From the NCBI GenBank assembly GCA_039707655.1, contig CM077671.1, positions 243,637,095 to 243,701,094 of the forward strand: DNA of 64,000 nucleotides. Reading direction: 5' to 3'. The first letter of the stretch is position 1; the number at the start of each line of letters is the position of its first letter. The notes under the pieces were generated by a model, which saw only the letters and a program-made list of their open reading frames with translations, ran no database searches and was not told the origin of the DNA. A program made the translations under genes and the position numbers. The stretch is from Elymus sibiricus. Taxonomy: Eukaryota > Streptophyta > Magnoliopsida > Poales > Poaceae. Positions 62,585 to 64,000 of the stretch are shown one piece after another.

Positions 62585-64000
62585 TCAGAATAAATCATGA
62601 AATGCATGAAAAATAGCAAATGAAGTCAGAAAAGGGTTGAAAAGTGATGATGTGGCTTTGAATGGTGCATATTGAATGCAGAAAAAGTCTTGAGTTAAAA
62701 TATGTTTAAAAAAAAGAAATCCCTTTGTAATAGACGGGTTTTCGTTCGAAACCCTGATACTTCGAAGGAGATTGTCCAGTTTGTACACGAAGTGCATCCA
62801 GTTTTTCCCGTAACCCTCTCAACTTTTTAGCACATGCTATGTGGGTGAAATTATGATACCATGCCAACTTTCAACCATTTCAGAGTTCATTTGCAGTGCT
62901 TTTCAATTTCAGGGTCATTTTAGCTTAGAATAAATCATGAAATGCATGAAAAATAGCAAATGATGTCAGAAAAGGTTGAAAAGTGATGATGTGGCTTTGA
63001 ATGGTGCATATTGAATGCAGAAATAGTCTTCAGTTAAAATATGTTTTAAAAAATGAAATCCCTTTGTAATAGACGGGTTTTCGTTCGAAACCCTGATACT
63101 TCGAAGGAGATTGTCCAGTTTGTACACGAAGTGCATCCAGTTTTTCCCGTAACCCTCTCAACTTTTTAGCACATGCTATGTGGGTGAAATTATGATACCA
63201 TGCCAACTTTCAACCATTTCAGAGTTCATTTGCAGTGCTTTTCAATTTCAGGGTCATTTTAGCTCAGAATAAATCATGAAATGCATGAAAAATAGCAAAT
63301 GAAGTCAGAAAAGGGTTGAAAAGTGATGATGTGGCTTTGAATGGTGCATATTGAATGCAGAAAAAGTCTTGAGTTAAAATATGTTTTAAAAAAAAGAAAT
63401 CCCTTTGTAATAGACGGGTTTTCGTTCGAAACCCTGATACTTCGAAGGAGATTGTCCAGTTTGTACACGAAGTGCATCCAGTTTTTCCCGTAACCCTCTC
63501 AACCTTTTAGCACATGCTATGTGGGTGAAATTATGATACCATGCCAACTTTCAACCATTTCAGAGTTCATTTGCAGTGCTTTTCAATTTCAGGGTCATTT
63601 TAGCTCAGAATAAATCATGAAATGCATGAAAAATAGCAAATGAAGTCAGAAAAGGGTTGAAAAGTGATGATGTGGCTTTGAATGGTGCATATTGAATGCA
63701 GAAAAATTCTTGAGTTAAAATATGTTTTAAAAAATGAAATCCCTTTGTAATAGACGGGTTTTCGTTCGAAACCCAGATACTTCGAAGGAGATTGTCCACT
63801 TTGTACACGAAGTGCATCCAGTTTTTCCCGTAACCCTCTCAACTTGTTAGCACATGCTATGTGGGTGAAATTATGATACCATGCCAACTTTCAACCATTT
63901 CAGAGTTCATTTGCAGTGCTTTTCAATTTCAGGGTCATTTTAGCTTAGAATAAATCATGAAATGCATGAAAAATAGCAAATGATGTCAGAAAAGGTTGAA
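62585..64000 (+). repeat. Right-edge units D1-f-D1-D2'-f, cut by the window
   Basis: Units begin at 62585 (D1), 62925 (f), 63264 (D1, with a longer A tract), 63605 (D2') and 63945 (f, incomplete). D1-D2'-f at 63264-64000 repeats the string at 57829 and 60547, including ctcaaccttttag near 63500. The array evidently continues beyond the window. Confidence 0.85.

Larger units (their letters stand above)
1..64000 (+). repeat. Satellite DNA array, ~339-bp monomer, head-to-tail
   Basis: The same unit recurs from first to last base in one orientation. Taking the 'gctcag' (or 'gcttag') just before 'aataaatcatg' as phase, units begin at 213, 552, 891, 1229, 1569 and so on to 63945. That gives 188 full units averaging 339.0 bp, mostly 337-341 bp with a 330/331-bp minority. 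Neighbouring units differ by scattered substitutions, while units many positions apart are often near-identical, which is the mark of higher-order organisation. I saw no stretch of 300 bases that is not satellite, no inversion, no telomeric repeat, no transposon remnant and no RNA gene. A plant satellite is the likeliest reading; the family name and chromosomal location cannot be settled from sequence alone. Confidence 0.98.

Noticed and set aside
203..63887. Many small reverse-strand ORFs (65-96 codons) as a gene family
   Set aside because: They recur only because the 339-bp unit recurs, they overlap in two frames, they cannot run through a monomer boundary, they show no recognisable domain, and indels alter them without restraint.
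1..64000. CRISPR array
   Set aside because: The repeat unit is about 339 bp with no unique spacers, far from the 20-50-bp repeats and similar spacers of CRISPR, and the sequence looks eukaryotic.
1..64000. Ribosomal DNA spacer or 5S rDNA array
   Set aside because: No rRNA coding block or internal control region is visible in any unit, and a 339-bp unit made wholly of variable AT-rich sequence does not fit.
1..64000. Tandem arrays derived from a transposon or retrotransposon terminal repeat
   Set aside because: I saw no terminal inverted repeats, primer binding site, polypurine tract, target-site duplications or protein fragments. A distant origin cannot be excluded without a search.
1..64000. 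Telomeric or interstitial telomere repeats
   Set aside because: No run of TTTAGGG, TTAGGG or their complements occurs. Single hits such as ttttagctc are not tandem.
1..64000. An undescribed gene-encoded system (defence, biosynthetic or mobile)
   Set aside because: No protein-coding content exists in the window. The interest lies in the repeat architecture.

Overview
The whole 64 kb window is one uninterrupted tandem array of a eukaryotic satellite DNA. The monomer is about 339 bp. I count 188 complete monomers between positions 213 and 63944, plus a partial unit at each end. All monomers face the same way, and no unique sequence, transposon, RNA gene or credible protein gene interrupts them. 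One representative unit (58131-58470) has 122 G+C in 340 bases by hand count, about 36% GC. The long homogeneous array, AT richness and unit length of about two nucleosomes fit centromeric, subtelomeric or knob-type heterochromatin of a plant. A grass is my best guess from the general look of the monomer, but nothing in the window proves the species or chromosomal site.

The array is not a uniform run of one unit. Monomers fall into recognisable variants, named here by diagnostic bases: g (gggttcaaaag with cgtcataaac), i (taataaacggg), m (aattgaaatccc with ccttcgaaac), n (gcaaattaag), o (ggattcaaaag), p (gcaaatggag), q (gaaatacatg with ctttgattgg), q' (gaaatacatg with ctttcaatgg), r (ctctaagc), s (gctcaaaaca with gtcaggaaag), t (an 8-bp-shorter unit, tgagtaatag), u (atgcgtgaaaa with taatagccggg), v (aaatcccattg), w (catactttgaagg), x (gtccggtttg with cattttatg), y (gagtaaaaata with gatacctcg), z (cataattcgaagg), alpha (ggctcag with gagatgatgtttc), beta (ggctcag with gtggcattg), X (gtccaatttg), Y (ttctacacgaagtgcg), D1 (aaaaaaaagaaatccc), D2 (gaaacccagatac), D2' (D2 with aaaaattcttgag) and f (gcaaatgatgtc with tcttcagtt). 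Their order recurs, so the array consists of nested higher-order repeats (HORs).

Layout: (1) 1-15800 holds a truncated HOR and two near-identical HOR copies, A (1908-8684, 20 monomers) and B (8685-15800, 21 monomers). (2) 15801-43920 holds six related HOR blocks of 18, 21, 9, 15, 10 and 10 monomers, each ending in the short t monomer and differing by loss or gain of whole monomers. (3) 43921-47640 is a transition zone where a piece of the second region is duplicated next to new variants. (4) 47641-64000 is built mainly from D1, D2 and f monomers and ends in tight HORs of 8 and 7 monomers.

There are no genes to connect into a pathway. What can be read is the array's history of unequal exchange, plus conserved sub-structure in the monomer: a long imperfect dyad, a CpG cluster, paired TTCGAA palindromes and a CENP-B-box-like half match. 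The short reverse-strand reading frames (about 65-96 codons) recur because the repeat recurs, and I do not regard them as genes.
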